This document shows positions 63,806 to 64,000 of a stretch of 64,000 bases of DNA, piece after piece. This stretch comes from Planctomycetota bacterium. Its GTDB lineage: Bacteria > Planctomycetota > JAJSAM01 > JAJVHW01. Every line of letters begins with the position of its first letter. Position 1 is the first letter of the stretch. The stretch spans positions 49,325 through 113,324 of the forward strand of contig JAJFFG010000034.1 in NCBI GenBank assembly GCA_021776825.1, in the 5' to 3' direction. The position numbers and the translations under genes are program-made. Below the pieces are notes generated by a model, which worked only from the letters and a program-made list of their open reading frames with translations, was not told the DNA's origin and searched no databases.

Positions 63806-64000
63806 CGCAGCCTGACAAGGTCACCCAGCACCGCAGTAGGGCATGGTGTGACCGGCCCCCTAGCCCGGACTATTCATGAGGCTCGCGCACTCCGTGACGA
63901 CCATCGCCCAGGAGTCGAGGAGCCGCCTGGATGCGGGGGCTACGCCACGCGCCGAGTGGCCCGTCCTGAGCGAGGACAGAACGTCGAGATCAAGGCGCGC
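63806..64000. other. End of window, no supported gene
   Basis: An ATG at 63876 opens a frame that runs to the window edge with no recognisable family features. I would not call it from this fragment. Confidence 0.5.

Overview
The window is 64 kb of GC-rich bacterial chromosome. It looks like a Gram-negative member of the Planctomycetota or a near relative, judged from content rather than a marker gene. lpxD indicates lipid A and an outer membrane. Many genes encode secreted or lipid-anchored HEAT, TPR and metalloprotease proteins. The ArgRS subtype and the frequent GTG starts also fit. The phylum call is moderately confident.

Layout. 1-5.5 kb: an ATP synthase operon (atpF end, atpH, atpA, atpG, atpD, atpC) with an intercistronic hairpin before atpD. 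5.5-6.4 kb: two copies of a small palindrome-ended repeat element. 6.4-16.7 kb: a DUF885 protein, an ArsR/SRPBCC pair with an operator, a TlpA-like lipoprotein, an Atg22-type MFS transporter, a MITE-like element, then a ptsN / MoxR ATPase / VWA operon. 16.8-17.9 kb: no protein gene, but a region that folds on the minus strand into many hairpins, several capped by UUCG loops; I read this as a large structured RNA. 18.4-25.7 kb: an amidase lipoprotein, direct repeats, small conserved proteins and two large secreted proteins. 25.8-30.9 kb: thiolase, a Rieske-like protein lacking its histidines, an AtuA-like protein and a phosphotransacylase, probably one catabolic unit. 30.9-38.5 kb: SGNH-like and M50 membrane proteins, argS-nudix, lpxD, a tiny lipoprotein and DUF971. 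38.5-47 kb: more palindromic elements, HEAT, HAD, TPR and response-regulator genes, and a thioredoxin-fold selenoprotein with an in-frame UGA (U-P-P-C motif) and a textbook bacterial SECIS hairpin.

47.2-51.0 kb: a 3.8-kb insertion at a tRNA-Pro gene, bounded by a perfect 50-bp direct repeat. It carries TetR, SDR and coiled-coil genes and no integrase. 51.3-58.1 kb: an accessory region with a tightly overlapping three-gene cassette (TIGR04255 protein, HTH/membrane protein, QTCDIV protein), a DNA methyltransferase, a nuclease-like remnant, a Rep-like pseudogene and two truncated genes. 58.2-63.8 kb: an alpha/beta hydrolase membrane protein, two HExxH lipoproteins and a secreted protein.

The best leads for something new are the selenoprotein, the structured RNA, the three-gene cassette, and several repeat families that sit on gene 3' ends and supply or span stop codons. 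No homology search or folding program was run; family names come from recognising sequence motifs by eye.
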